Of a DNA stretch of 64,000 nucleotides, positions 22,699 through 33,300 are shown in pieces. Under the pieces are notes generated by a model. It saw nothing but the letters and a program-made list of their open reading frames with translations, was not told the origin of the DNA and did no database searches. Location of the stretch: NCBI GenBank assembly GCA_949316235.1, contig OX438754.1:5627501-5691500 (forward strand), given 5' to 3'. The stretch is from Oegoconia quadripuncta. Its lineage: Eukaryota; Arthropoda; Insecta; Lepidoptera; Autostichidae. Position 1 is the first letter of the stretch. Each line of letters starts with the position of its first letter. Made by a program: the position numbers and the translations under genes.

Positions 22699-22937
22699 TT
22701 AAATTTTTATGTATAATCCTTTGATAATTCTAAAGTCAGGTCGTGGGTGATTATGATCGGTATTCCCTCGAAGGATTTCCTTAGTCGTCTCTTTAATTAT
22801 GATGTTAGCATTGCATTTCCTTGACGTTCTATTGGTACATCTCCATCGTTGGCTATGCCTCATTTGATCGAAAAAATAGTAAGTGTATCCGTCGACTATA
22901 CCGAGACTTTTCCCACAGCTTTTCTTGACCCACGTCA
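22699..22937 (-). CDS. mod(mdg4): FLYWCH terminal exon 9 (tandem CAG acceptor)
   Basis: Encodes 78 residues opening T-W-V-K-K-S-C-G-K. GYTYYF, QRWRC, KCNA, DHNH and a GLYIKI end. The acceptor region reads CAGCAG on the minus strand (complement of 22938-22943): either AG keeps the frame, and using the upstream one spares one extra codon. The exon start given uses the AG nearer the exon, which matches the other members. NAGNAG acceptors are known to give one-residue splice variants; whether both are used here cannot be told from DNA. Confidence 0.83.
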
Positions 22938-22943
22938 CTGCTG

Positions 22944-23836
22944 AAATAATACAGCATGTAAATTAAACTTCAGACTTCTACCTTTAATGTATACGAGTAC
23001 TTAATAACTAATCTATTGGAAATATCATTACAGCTTTGTTTGTCTATGGAATATCCTAACTGCCTCCGATTAGGACAGCGCAATTGTATGGATTATTGCG
23101 CCGCTAGAGACCCATTAGGTTCTTTGTGGTCTCTCTTATTTTTTAATAAAACAATATAATTATTACAATATTTATTTGAGAGCTATACACCAAGCGAATT
23201 TATCAACTATAATAGTCACTATTTTGTAATAACGGTATTTTATCAAATCGGTTTAATGTTGTTTTGACATAATCTATGAACGTTTTCTCAGTTTTGATGA
23301 AAAAGATAGAGTTCGATAAGATATACTAGGAAGTCCGAAGTCGTAGATTTGGAAGACCGTTGAGCAATGGTGAATAATCTGGAGAAACATGACATGGCAA
23401 CCATCAGGTCGTCATCATAATGCTAATTCACATTAAAACCCAGCGCATGTCTACTTTCAATTTATTCTTTAGAAACAACAGTTACACAGAAAATACACAG
23501 TGTTGACAATCAAATTTTTATTAAAATTATTCAAACTATGTACTAAGTATGTTGAAATCTAAGTATTAAAAAATAATAATAAGTATTCTTAACTTACACA
23601 TGCATTAAAACAAAAGAGTCTCTTTTCTTCCAAAATATTTGTTACAGACTGCCAACATAAAAACATAATTATTTTCTCAATCCATGAAAAAATAAAACTT
23701 AAAAATTTTGAATATTCGCGTTATGAAAAGACGCTCTTATAAACATAGAATATAATTTAAAATTATATTAGAATAAGATAGTGTATTAAAATGACATTAA
23801 AATTGATCGGATTTTTTAATCCATGGTGTGTTTATT
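22944..23836. other. No feature recognised
   Basis: Intron between exons 9 and 10; no ORF or repeat family assigned. Confidence 0.35.
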
Positions 23837-24036
23837 TTATACAATATGTGGAGCATGATTATGCGTTAAGTTCTGCCGTACAATTTTCTTGTCTTTGGTA
23901 GTAGTGAAAGAGGCCTTGCATGTCAGGTAGCTGGCACACCGCCACCGGTCACTCTTCTTCGATCTGGTATCACCGTGAAAATAATACCCATTACATACAG
24001 CAATCACCTTGTCTTTAGTCGGCTGCAGGTAACAAA
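23837..24036 (-). CDS. mod(mdg4): FLYWCH terminal exon 10 (truncated tail)
   Basis: Encodes 65 residues opening C-Y-L-Q-P-T-K-D-K, replacing the usual T-W-V-K-K opening. NGYYFH, DRWRC, TCKA and THNH follow, then the frame ends at PHIV, losing the F-x-I-H-x-G-I-Y-x-K-I strand found elsewhere. The acceptor is the complement of 24037-24038. It forms a subgroup with exon 11: both lack the opening tryptophan, have a tyrosine and Q-K/Q-P near the start, and have a changed C-terminus. The zinc ligands are intact. Confidence 0.77.
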
Positions 24037-24678
24037 CTGAAACAAACATTTTATTTAAGAGAGAACCGAGAATTAAATACCTGTGTTTTTAATCGAATAA
24101 ATGAAGTAAGACCACAGACATACCGTACTAGACAATGCAAGATTGTCACAATCTATGAAACAAAGCGTGCCACATTCTTTATACATAGGTCATGAGATCA
24201 ATGTGATCGATGTACCCCGTTCACCATACAGACCGTAGACACCTAATGGTTGATTTAATTCTGTCAATTAGCTGAAGTATGAGGGATGCGGGGTACCGTA
24301 ATCTAATTGGTCCTATCAAGGTGTCCTTGACAAAGCCCATCAGAGTGCAATAACATAAGAGGCTAACTGTTTCGAATTTTTTGGGCTTGTGTTGCTTGTC
24401 AAAGTGCTATTGTCCTAATGACCCCTGCCTGTTATAGATCTATAGGATACTAGCAGCTGCCCGCGACTTCGTCCGCGTAGACTACATGAATCAACACTTT
24501 ATTACTTTCCCACGGGAATACATTCAGCAGAAAAATTACCATGTAGAGTTTATCTCAAACAGGAAAAGACCCTGGGCAGATAACAGGTATGTGGAACCAT
24601 GTTGGTGTTTTGCCAGGTAAATGAATTAAGACAGGGATCCATTAAAAGACCTTTCTGAAAAATTCTGGTTTATATTTA

Positions 24679-25020
24679 TTAAAGTACTTCCTTATAAACA
24701 ACATTCTTTGCCATGTTTGAAGGTGGTAGCAATAGAACCAAACTTTGAGGTGAACTTACATGGGAGCATGCCACATAGAACTGACCGTGAGAGAAATAGT
24801 CCTGTCGTAGGTCTACTCCGGCGAATTTGAGAGTTTGCCCCTGCGACTTATTTATTGTCATGGCAAAACAGACATTTAGTGGAAACGGAAGCCTTTTGAA
24901 TTCAAAGGGAAGATCATTTAGTATTAATGGAATACGCGGTACAAACACTGTTTCTCCCTGAGCAGGTCCTGTTAAAATAGTGGCCTCTACTACGTTCCGG
25001 TGCAAAGCCTTGACTTGCAA
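24679..25020 (-). pseudogene. Helitron Pif1-type helicase, C-terminal fragment
   Basis: 113 codons. LPFPLNVCFAMTINKSQGQT carries the late helicase motif with K-S-Q-G-Q-T, and YVACSHVSSPQSL the motif VI region. The upstream ATP-binding motifs are missing, and sequence beyond 25021 turns into non-coding repeats, so this is a relic. It derives from a RepHel protein that drives rolling-circle transposition. Confidence 0.8.
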
Positions 25021-25129
25021 CCTAGTACCGTTTTAAAGTTTGGGTGGCATTAAATTTCTCAATAACATAACAGGTGCACCCACACGTAGTAAAAGTGACT
25101 TTGACTCTTCGACTTCGACACCAATTTGA

Positions 25130-25735
25130 ATTTGTGATCAACCCCTACCACTATCGCAACCCGTAAGGGGTTAGCTTCAAAATAAATGTCATTTTCATAA
25201 TCAACATCCCAAAAAATCTAAATAACGACACCAATATCGAATTTATGGTTTCAACCACCATTTCACACCCCAGGGGGCTGTATTTCGAAAAATTTCAACT
25301 CACCCTTATCTCATTCTCTAACCCCAAGGGGTTGGCTTCAAAACAAATGGCATTTTCGTAATCAACGTCCCAAAAAACCTAAATAATGACACCAATATTG
25401 ACTTTTGGTATCAACCCCCACCCCTATCTCAAGCCTAGAGGGTTAACTTAAAATAAATGTCATTTTCATAATCAACATCCCATAAAATCTAAATAATGGC
25501 ACCATTATCGATTATATGGTATTAACCCCCATTTCACACCCCAGGGGGTTGTCCAATATAGACTTATTTGGTAGCAACCCCCACCCCTATCTCAACCCTA
25601 GAGGGTTAACTTAAAATAAATGTCATTTTCATAATCAATATCCCATAAAACCTAAATAACGACACCAATATCGATTTTATGGTTTTAACCCCCATTTCAC
25701 GACCCAGGGGGTTGTTTTTCGAAAAATCTCAAAAC
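25130..25735. repeat. Imperfect tandem repeats inside the Helitron
   Basis: At least four units share AAATGTCATTTTCATAATCA and two alternating G-runs (CCCCAGGGGGTTG and CCTAGAGGGTTAAC). Unit spacing varies between about 110 and 160 bases. Confidence 0.7.
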
Positions 25736-26004
25736 ACGTATTAGCTTATTTGTTCCTAGGAGTACTCTTGCGAAGTTTCGAGTCGAAAATAGTCGAAATG
25801 TCCAAGTTAAACTGTTTCTTCATACAAACTTCCCACCCCTGTTTCACCCCCTTAAATCAATCATCAAGTGCCTATACTTTATTGCGCAATTTAAGAAAAC
25901 ACTTATAACTTCAAAATTGTACAACCAGGCGGTCTTTCTACCAGACAACCTTTCAATTGATTTCAGTTTTTTTTTTAAACATTAACACCAACCACCTAGT
26001 CCCG

Positions 26005-26105
26005 AACTATGCAAAGATATTTATATAAACATCCATGACTCAGGAATAAATTTTCATATCCACCACACAAACATTTACCCTTCGCGGGATTCGAACCCGC
26101 CAAGA
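26005..26105 (-). mobile_element. SINE 5' half fused to exon 11
   Basis: Contains the B box GCGGGTTCGAATCCCGCGAA and the body phrase ATCCATGACTCAGGAATAAA. Its left part supplies the stop codon of the adjacent FLYWCH exon. Confidence 0.72.
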
Positions 26106-26367
26106 TTGGTTTCGCTGACAGTTAAAGTATTTTTCGTTGACAGATTCGTTCTATTTTGCGGGACCTGTGTAATGTAAGGACGATGATTATGATCAAGGTT
26201 AATTCGAATAATTTGTTTGTCCTGGTTGGTGGTGAAGGCTGCTCTGCAATTTGTGGATGAGCTGGTGCAGCGCCATCTATCCGTCTTCTTATTCCTCTTA
26301 TCGCAGTAAAAATTGTATCCATTACATAGTGCCATCACTTTACCCGTTGGTTTTTGGATATAGTAAA
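26075..26367 (-). CDS. mod(mdg4): FLYWCH terminal exon 11 (C-terminus and stop from a SINE)
   Basis: Encodes 96 residues, the longest in the array. It opens Y-Y-I-Q-K-P-T-G-K; NGYNFYC, DRWRC, NCRA and DHNH make a complete finger. After HNHRPY the frame continues for about 30 residues without resemblance to the sister tails and ends GGFESREG. Those last residues are read from the B-box region of a tRNA-derived SINE (about 26005-26105), which also provides the TAA at 26075-26077. The acceptor is the complement of 26368-26369 after a pyrimidine-rich tract. The finger itself looks functional; the tail is new. Confidence 0.77.
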
Positions 26368-26369
26368 CT

Positions 26370-26740
26370 GGAAAAAGACAATTGGATTAATAACAACATA
26401 AATATTTAAAAAAACCGGTCAAGTACATGTCGAGCCATGCGCTGTGTAGGGTTCCGTACGTTACGTTTTGTTGTTTCATAAATAATTTTCGACGGAAACT
26501 ATATTTTATGAATGCCGTGAATTTTTTTACGTGGTCAAATCCAATCCATCAAAATTCAACCGTTTAACTGACTACCCTATTTTATTACCTTGTCGGCGTA
26601 ATTAATATGTATACATATGCCTAATTAAAGCTTTCTAGTACTGAGAGGCTTTGAGCTAACCCGCGGAAAGACAGACATGGCGAAACAATAAGAGTTCCTT
26701 AATAACTATGGAACAATAAAAAGGATAAATGACCACTACT
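26370..26740. other. No feature recognised
   Basis: Intron upstream of exon 11. 26420-26470 (GTCGAGCCATGCGCTGTGTA) looks like an old repeat but is not assigned. Confidence 0.35.
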
Positions 26741-26744
26741 AGGT

Positions 26745-27040
26745 ACTTAAGAACAAATAAATAAATAATAAATATAAATAAATATCCTTAGACATACACA
26801 CAGCGCTATCTAGTTCCACAGTAAGCAACAATAGGCTTGTGTTGTGGATACCAGATGGTTGATGTACTACATAAATACATGATTCTTTTCGTAAATAAAT
26901 ACTTATTATAAATGAAAACATCCATAACTCGGGTACACATGTCCGTATTCATCACACAAACATATGCCCCTAGCGGGATTCGAACCCGCAATCTTTTGGT
27001 ATAGTGGTCAGAATTGCTAACCACTACACCAAACATTCGC
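26745..27040 (-). mobile_element. tRNA-derived SINE (family B), near full length
   Basis: Minus strand: TTGGTGTAGTGGTTAGCAAT, GCGGGTTCGAATCCCGCTAG, ATACGGACATGTGTACCCGA and an A/T tail; very similar to 15320-15592. Confidence 0.78.
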
Positions 27041-27059
27041 TTGAAGGCTTCGAAACACG

Positions 27060-28080
27060 CCATGTTGAATTCATTACCATAATATATAATTGTCTATGTT
27101 TATAACAAATACACGATTAGACACAGCAGTACATTTATTCGGATAGTATTTAAAAAATATATATAATATATGCAATATTGTAATAATTCATAGACGGTTG
27201 TTACAGAAGAAATACATATAAGGTTCAACATTGGAACTAATATATATTGATTTCATTTCCACATTTGAACTTAATCATTTCTTTTACCTATTTATTTAAA
27301 GCATTTACAAAGCGAGATGGTTACGTCGCACTTTTATGTGTATTTATATTTATCTTAGATAAGTTGGCCAAATTTCAACTCAATCAGATACCAGCCAGTG
27401 GTTGAGAAAAGTTTTGCAAATATTGAAAAGGACAACTTATAGGTACAACTTTACAAATTAAATAAAAGCTTGTAAAAATTCGTCGTCGCCAGCTCGCTTT
27501 GTAAATCCATCCTTTACACGAACGCAATGTACCTACCTAATGAAATGCTTAGCAAATCTTATTTCTTTAATAGGAACATTAAACTCCCTTAAGCGGATTG
27601 ACGCACGTGCAACCGCGTGCCCGCATGGATAGCAGCGAGAGTGAATCGAGGTTCTACATACAGAATTTCGTTTTTTGTACATATTTTTGTACATATTGTA
27701 ATGACTTCTGACATACGCCGACCCTCCTGTCAGATATCTACGACAATCTTACAATTATATCGGATATCGCTACAATTATGTCAATAAATATTACAAATCA
27801 GTAAAGTTTTTCACGACAAATTGTCAAGCTGTCAACTGTCAAATGAAAAAGTGTTATGAACCCAAACATGTCAAATTGTCGGAATAATCCTATGTTTCAG
27901 TCGTTTTTCCACCACCACATTTATGTCAACGATTGTAGAATTATCGGATTGTCACTGGTCGCCTGTCACTACTAATAAACGGGGCGCAGGTCCCTATTAC
28001 ATAAAAGTGACAATTGCAATGTACCATGCTAATTCGTGTATAACATTGCTGGTTATGTTTAAAAATGTAATAAAATTATT
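27060..28080. other. No feature recognised
   Basis: About 1 kb without ORF or assigned repeat. Confidence 0.35.
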
Positions 28081-28082
28081 CA

Positions 28083-28296
28083 TATATTTTTTTTATATTC
28101 ACAACGGGTTGATACTTGACCTCAATCACACCTGATATTAAGTGAAGATGAGGTTAAAGGTGGAAGCGTGCTGACCCGGAAACCCCAACACATTTGGGGG
28201 ACTGGCTATCTTATCTCTGACAACCGGAACACAAGAATGCTATTAACATTGTTACTTGGCGGCATTTAAAATGCCCTACCACCAACCAAATGGCCT
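28083..28296 (-). mobile_element. SINE family A, 5'-truncated
   Basis: Shares CACATTTGGGGGACTGGCTA, CTTATCTCTGACAACCGGAA and CCCTACCACCAACC with 17186-17551 but lacks the tRNA head. Confidence 0.75.
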
Positions 28297-28524
28297 AATA
28301 TAGTCAATAATGTATTCAGAATTGGCATGGTATATTATAATTGTCTCTCTTGCTGCCTCCGCATCTGTGCTGTGTGAGATACGCCTTAGATATATTGAAT
28401 CTACCACCGTTTCGGAATGTGTTATACTGACGAGAAGAAACGGCGAAAGAAACTCTCAGCAACACAGTTTACCCTATTTTCCTAAGAGTATGTCTATCTA
28501 AAGCTTTATAGTATCTACTATTAA

Positions 28525-28690
28525 TATTATATAGATAGATAGATAAGCATTTATTTGCATCCATGTACACACACATAACAAATTTTACATATGAAAAATA
28601 CAACTGAAACAATAAAACACAAGTACAGAAACAACAAATATTATGTGTGTGCCGCAGTATACAAAAGGGACCGACCAGTTTTGCCCGAGG
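28525..28690 (-). mobile_element. LINE 3' UTR fragment with ATAG tail
   Basis: Minus strand ends AATAAATGCTTATCTATCTA, i.e. a polyadenylation signal and TATC repeats; upstream it has GCCCGCCTCGGGCAAAACTG. Confidence 0.55.
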
Positions 28691-29290
28691 CGGGCAAAAC
28701 ACTGGTATTCTGCTGAAACGAATTGGTCGTGGGACAAATGGAATTTAGAAAAGTGTTTGGTGTTACCAAATTAAAACCGACGTTATTTGTAAATCAATAT
28801 TGTGTAAGATTAAAACTAAAAATAAAAGTATAACAATGATAAATCACAATTTTGCAATAAAAATATTTTTTTTTAAACTAGGGGATGACACTTCCGATAC
28901 CTTGTTGAATTAATAATAATAATCATAAATATTTCGGACACCTAGACCAATTATCTAGTCCCATACTGAAAATTTAAAACAAAACGGCTGAACCGATTGT
29001 GATAAAACATGTCTAAGAACCACAGGTAGAAAACCTGCTTTCTAATACAAAAACCGCATCCAAATCGGTTCACCCATTTAAGAGCTATGGTGCCAAAGAC
29101 ACACACACACACATCGCGTTCAAATTTATAACACCCCTTTTTGCGTCGGGGTTTAAAACTGGTCACACTCGGTTGTACAAGTACGAGTACGGTAAGTACA
29201 AGTACCTACTCTGAGGTACCTTATATGGAACCAGAAAATACTTTCAATCACATAATAGAAACTTCAAGTCCTGGGATATGACAAGCAACA
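28691..29290. other. No feature recognised
   Basis: 28960-29130 contains ATCCAAATCGGTTCACCCAT and a CA run, wording of a widespread insect repeat, not assigned further. Confidence 0.35.
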
Positions 29291-29319
29291 AGCAAATAGC
29301 AAATGCACTGCTGTGATGT

Positions 29320-29555
29320 TTAAATTTTCATATAAATGCCTTCATGTATAGTAAATACTGGTGGAGGATGGTTGTGGACAAGATTTCCCTTTATTAGTTC
29401 TCTGTCCTTACTCGCAATGAAACTTGCTTTGCATTTCCTTGGCGTGGCGCTGCTGCAGGGCCATCTGTCGGTGGTCTTACCCTTAACGTGGCAATAGAAG
29501 GTATACCCGTTAATGATAGCTAGCATCCTTCCGCAGTGTTTCTTGACCCATGAAA
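29320..29555 (-). CDS. mod(mdg4): FLYWCH terminal exon 12 (recent duplicate of exon 13)
   Basis: Encodes 77 residues opening S-W-V-K-K-H-C-G-R. GYTFYC, DRWPC, KCKA, VHNH and a GIYMKI end, close to the subgroup consensus. The acceptor is the complement of 29556-29557 behind a T-rich tract. Against exon 13 only four of 77 residues differ (R/K, G/R, T/S, V/I), and similarity continues on both sides (about 29300-29700 against 30789-31185). This is the youngest duplication of an exon in the window. Confidence 0.88.
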
Positions 29556-29749
29556 CTGAAAGAAAAAGCGAATTTATAAAAAGTACGAACAGTTTGACGT
29601 TTTGTGTTAAGCAATGATGCAAAATATTTAAGAGGAATTAATTTTATGCTACACACATTTCAAATTACATTTAAATAAACATTGAAATATTACATTTACC
29701 TTTTAAATAATATCGTGGAAATATATAATATTTATTTTTATTAATTAAG

Positions 29750-29860
29750 TCCAACAATTTTCGGCTGAATTCGGCTATGGTTCTTAGAGGAAAGTTGTTC
29801 GTAATCAGGTGTGGAGTCACCAGCCGAAAATTGTTGGATTTCCATAGTAAATGAAATGGT
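29750..29860. repeat. Inverted repeat, MITE-like
   Basis: TCCAACAATTTTCGGCT and AGCCGAAAATTGTTGGA are exact inverse complements, about 70 bases apart. A second, diverged copy of the interior (GAATTCGACTACGGTTCCTT) lies at 29905-29960. Confidence 0.65.
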
Positions 29861-30184
29861 TTCAGAATGGTTTACATTGTATGGGTAATCGAACATTTTT
29901 TTGATCGAATTCGACTACGGTTCCTTGGGGAAACTTGTTCGTAATCAACCCTCCTTTGATTTTCCCCGTATTTAATAACGATATCAATATAATTTTTCTA
30001 AATATTTAGGTTTTTATTTAATTCAAGTTAAATACATGAAATAACAAATTTATAAAACGCAATTGAAAACACATATATATCTTATAGAAAAATACGCCGT
30101 TAGCGCTATTGCCCCGCTGAATGCATAATGCATTTTTCTAATATTTTTCAATGAGTACGATTGTTCCCTCATGCTTAAATGCCC

Positions 30185-30670
30185 ATCACACTTGACAACA
30201 CGTTATAGTGATTCGTTCACGATTCGGTCAGTGAGACTGTGGAACGCACTACCGCATGCAATCCGCGTAAGTCCATCGTTAGAAATATTCAACAAAAGAG
30301 TAAAAGAGCACTATTTGTCTTTATGATTTCTCCTCAGTATTATAGTAATTATTTAATTATTTACCATAATATGAGTATTGATAATGTATATACTTACTTA
30401 TTTACACTTCGTACTATATATATATGTATATTGGATAGGTTATGTGGTATATTAATGTTATTTATTCGATATTTTTTTTTGGGTATTTATTTATATATAT
30501 TAATTTTTATAAAATAATTTTCAAATGTTGTGTACACTATTTTCTGCCCAATCTAATAAACACTATGTATCTCTAAGGTTTGCTGGTAGAAAACTCTATC
30601 GGAGTTAAGCTCGCCTTTGTACATTTTATATACAATACAACAATTTTGTGTACAATAAAAATATTAAAGA
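30185..30670 (+). mobile_element. LINE ORF2 C-terminal end and 3' UTR
   Basis: The frame from 30190 reads YSDSFTIRSVRLWNALP then PSLEIFNKRVKEHYLSL and stops; the 3' UTR has GGAGTTAAGCTCGCCTTTGT and ends with GTGTACAATAAAAATATT. The same 3' UTR appears on the minus strand at 50785-51000. Confidence 0.75.
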
Positions 30671-30808
30671 TATTGTTATGGCAACTTCATTGACCGAAAT
30701 AAAAGAATGCTTTTCTGCACAACGCTTATACTTAGTCTAACAAATATAAAGCTGTGTCGCCATCACACACATAAAATTATAGGATATATAAATGCACTGC
30801 TGTGATAT

Positions 30809-31044
30809 TTAAATTTTCATATAAATGCCTTCATGTATAGTAAATATTGGTGGAGGATGGTTGTGGACAAGATTGCCCTTAATTAGTTCTCTGTCCTTAC
30901 TCGCAATGAAACTTGCTTTGCATTTCCTTGGCGTGGCGCTGCTGCATGGCCATCTGTCGGTGCTCTTCCTCTTAACGTGGCAATAGAAGGTATACCCGTT
31001 AATGATAGCTAGCATCTTTCCGCAGTGTTTCTTGACCCATGAAA
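30809..31044 (-). CDS. mod(mdg4): FLYWCH terminal exon 13 (recent duplicate of exon 12)
   Basis: Encodes 77 residues opening S-W-V-K-K-H-C-G-K. GYTFYC, DRWPC, KCKA, VHNH and a GIYMKI end. The acceptor is the complement of 31045-31046. The replacements relative to exon 12 leave the finger core unchanged. A LINE 3' end (about 30185-30670) lies in the spacer between the two copies, and an old SINE lies just upstream at 31235-31440. Confidence 0.88.
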
Positions 31045-31234
31045 CTGAAAGAAAACGCGAATTTATGTCGATTTTAAAAAAGTACGAACAGTCTGATGCT
31101 TTGTGGAGCAATGATGCAAAATATTTAAGAGGAAATAGTTTTATTCTACATACATTTAAATTACATTTAAATAAAGATTGAAATATTTATTTGCTAGTTA
31201 GAAATATATAATATTAAAGATTTTTAGAACTATT

Positions 31235-31440
31235 TGCACCAATCACCGCCACAATTCAATGCCTCTGTGGCACAAAATAAACAAACTGCTTACGAAATGA
31301 ATATCGAGGCTTCGATTCCCAGAGTGATAAATGTTTAGTACTCGATGAGGGCATTTGTTAATCTCCACCTGGGCAGCTACCACTGTTGTATCTAAGTCTG
31401 CCGCCAAGCATCAATTGATAACATTGTTGTATTCACCTTT
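31235..31440 (+). mobile_element. SINE family A, old plus-strand copy
   Basis: Starts CCTCTGTGGCACAA (A-box region), then CGAGGCTTCGATTCCCAG (worn B box), then AAGTCTGCCGCCAAGCA. Confidence 0.6.
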
Positions 31441-31504
31441 AAACACTATGGTGGCGCCAACAATACGCAGACTCAATAAAGTTTTTCGTTCCGAAAAAAG
31501 GCAG

Positions 31505-31831
31505 ATCTATACTTTTTATGCCTATAACACTTGACCTCAATCACACTTGATTTTAAGTGAAGATGAGGCCGAAGGTGGAAGCCTACTGACCCGGAAATTT
31601 CATTTGGGGGACTGGCTATCTTATTTCTGACAACCGGAACACAACAATGCTATTAACATTGCTGTTTTCGCGGCAGACTTAGATAAGATGGTGGCAGCTA
31701 GCCAGGCGCATATTTAAAATGCCCTACCACCAACCAAACCGAGTACTAAACACGTACCCCGCTAGGGATCGAACCCGCGACATCCGATTCGTAAACCCAA
31801 TGTTGTTTACATTGAGCCACGGAGGCGGTCA
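31505..31831 (-). mobile_element. SINE family A, near full length
   Basis: Minus strand: CCGCCTCCGTGGCTCAATGT at 31812-31831, GGGTTCGATCCCTAGCGGGG and the full body to the 3' end at about 31520. Slightly more complete than the other minus copies. Confidence 0.78.
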
Positions 31832-32097
31832 ACGGTGGGGCCTATATTATTACATATTCTTTATTGCACACAAAAAAATACATATAACAGAGTACGAACA
31901 ATAGGTCATGTACAATGGTAGACTTATCTCTTTAAGAGATCTCTTCAAGCTAACCTGAGCATTGAAGTAGGAATACATAGAAATTTTAAAATAGAAATTT
32001 GTCAATAATCATTATTCTAGCATATCCATTATTTCCAATTTCGGTTCTTTCCAACTTCGCCTAGTTTTGTAAATCTCTCTAAAATTGTATTTAGAAT

Positions 32098-32333
32098 TTA
32101 GATTCTCGTATAAACCCCATTAGAAATCGCATATGAAGGTGGTGGATGATTATGATGAAGATACGCACTTCGCACTTCTCTATATTTAGTTACAATGAGT
32201 CTAGCTCTGCAGTTCCTCGAGGTTGTACTGCTGCAGCGCCATCTATCCGTAGTTTTCCGTTGAGTGTTGCAGTAGAAGGTGTATCCGTTTATCATAGCTA
32301 GTACCTTACCGTTGGATTTACTAAACCACGTGA
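32098..32333 (-). CDS. mod(mdg4): FLYWCH terminal exon 14
   Basis: Encodes 77 residues opening T-W-F-S-K-S-N-G-K, where most sisters have W-V-K-K. GYTFYC, DRWRC, NCRA, HHNH and a GVYTRI end. The acceptor is the complement of 32334-32335. It belongs to the main GYTFYC subgroup but has no near-identical partner here. Downstream (31840-31900, minus) is a LINE tail; upstream (32340-34414) holds only weak LINE-like debris and a degenerate tandem repeat. Confidence 0.87.
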
Positions 32334-32339
32334 CTGAAA

Positions 32340-33030
32340 ATAGTAAACAACGTCGCATTTACATATTGAATTTGTGAGTTGGATTTTCAGCGAGATTATG
32401 GAATTGGGGCAGATTTTTTATTTATATATTTTGTTAAATAACTTCTTCTTTTTCCTCTTGTTATCAACTTATTATAAAATTGAAGGCCGTATTAATGGGG
32501 CAGTCTTAGGATTGAGATGGAGTCTCGCTCCCAATTACACATATGTGTTGGGGAAATGCGGGAGTTGCTAGCGACTGGGACGGCGCCAGCTTCTCGTACC
32601 CTGTATAACCAGCGCTGTGGTATGGACTACTATCTGTGCTGCAGCATATGCCGAGTCAGAGCCCTTTCAGTGCACAGTGGGTATATGGTGGGCCATCGCT
32701 GGGAAAATCTTGTATGGTGTGCGTCAGTATATTAAGCTTTCATTTATTGATTTATTCTATTTGTTGATTTTATTGTTGTTGTTCTTCTATTTTGGTTGTA
32801 TGTACTGTGCAGTGAATAAATGTTTTTTTAATCATTTATCTATAGGTTTGATGGTCCCACTGGTGAACCAACACCACTGGTCGGTATACTAATATTAATT
32901 CATCCATTCATCCGACTACTACGGGAATCACACGTGTCGATCTTCGTAATTACAATACCTACTTGTGAACCTGTTTAAAAATAAAATCGACCCCACCGCT
33001 GTGTCGCATAAGGTTCTTTGTTCAATGTCT
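32340..33030. other. Weak LINE-like debris
   Basis: 32500-32720 has a higher GC content and open frames (e.g. CCSICRVRALSVHSGYMVG) but no motif I can place. I do not call a gene. Confidence 0.3.
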
Positions 33031-33039
33031 TCGTGCTTC

Positions 33040-33300
33040 ATTTATTCGCCTAACAAGGAATGATATCTCTGGTGTCCTGAGACTCTCTTATATTGATAGT
33101 ACTCCGTAACGATAACAAATGATGGTACATGAAAGGTTCGTATTTATTAACCTAGCAAGGTGTAGTGTGCTATCAATAACCCCATCATCGCACTCCATCA
33201 GGATCTTCCTCAACGCCTGATCTCTGGGTCCTGAGACTTCTATATTCGTAAAACTCCGAAAACGTAAACAAATAATGGTCCATGAAAGCTTTGATGACTG
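33040..33300. repeat. Degenerate direct repeat
   Basis: TGATATCTCTGGTGTCCTGA ... GGTACATGAAAGG recurs as TGATCTCTGGGTCCTGAGAC ... GGTCCATGAAAGC about 160 bases on. Confidence 0.55.

Larger units (their letters stand above)
24449..25870 (-). mobile_element. Helitron relic with helicase C-terminus and internal repeats
   Basis: On the minus strand: an array of repeats, then the helicase tail (24679-25020), then a 3' end reading GACGAAGTCGCGGGCAGCTG followed by CTAGT. A GC-rich hairpin-like stretch plus a CTAG end is the Helitron 3' signature. The Rep part and most of the helicase are absent. Confidence 0.68.
29300..31185. repeat. Local duplication carrying exons 12 and 13
   Basis: About 400 bases (29300-29700 and 30789-31185) are nearly identical, including both exons, the stop flank GCACTGCTGTGAT and intron to AAATTACATTTAAATAAA. 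The offset is about 1.49 kb. Confidence 0.85.

Noticed and set aside
24679..25020. Possible host Pif1 helicase gene
   Set aside because: Only the last motifs are present and a Helitron 3' end follows directly; it is a transposon relic.
32374..32892. Three overlapping short plus-strand ORFs
   Set aside because: No domain; likely worn repeat with raised GC content.
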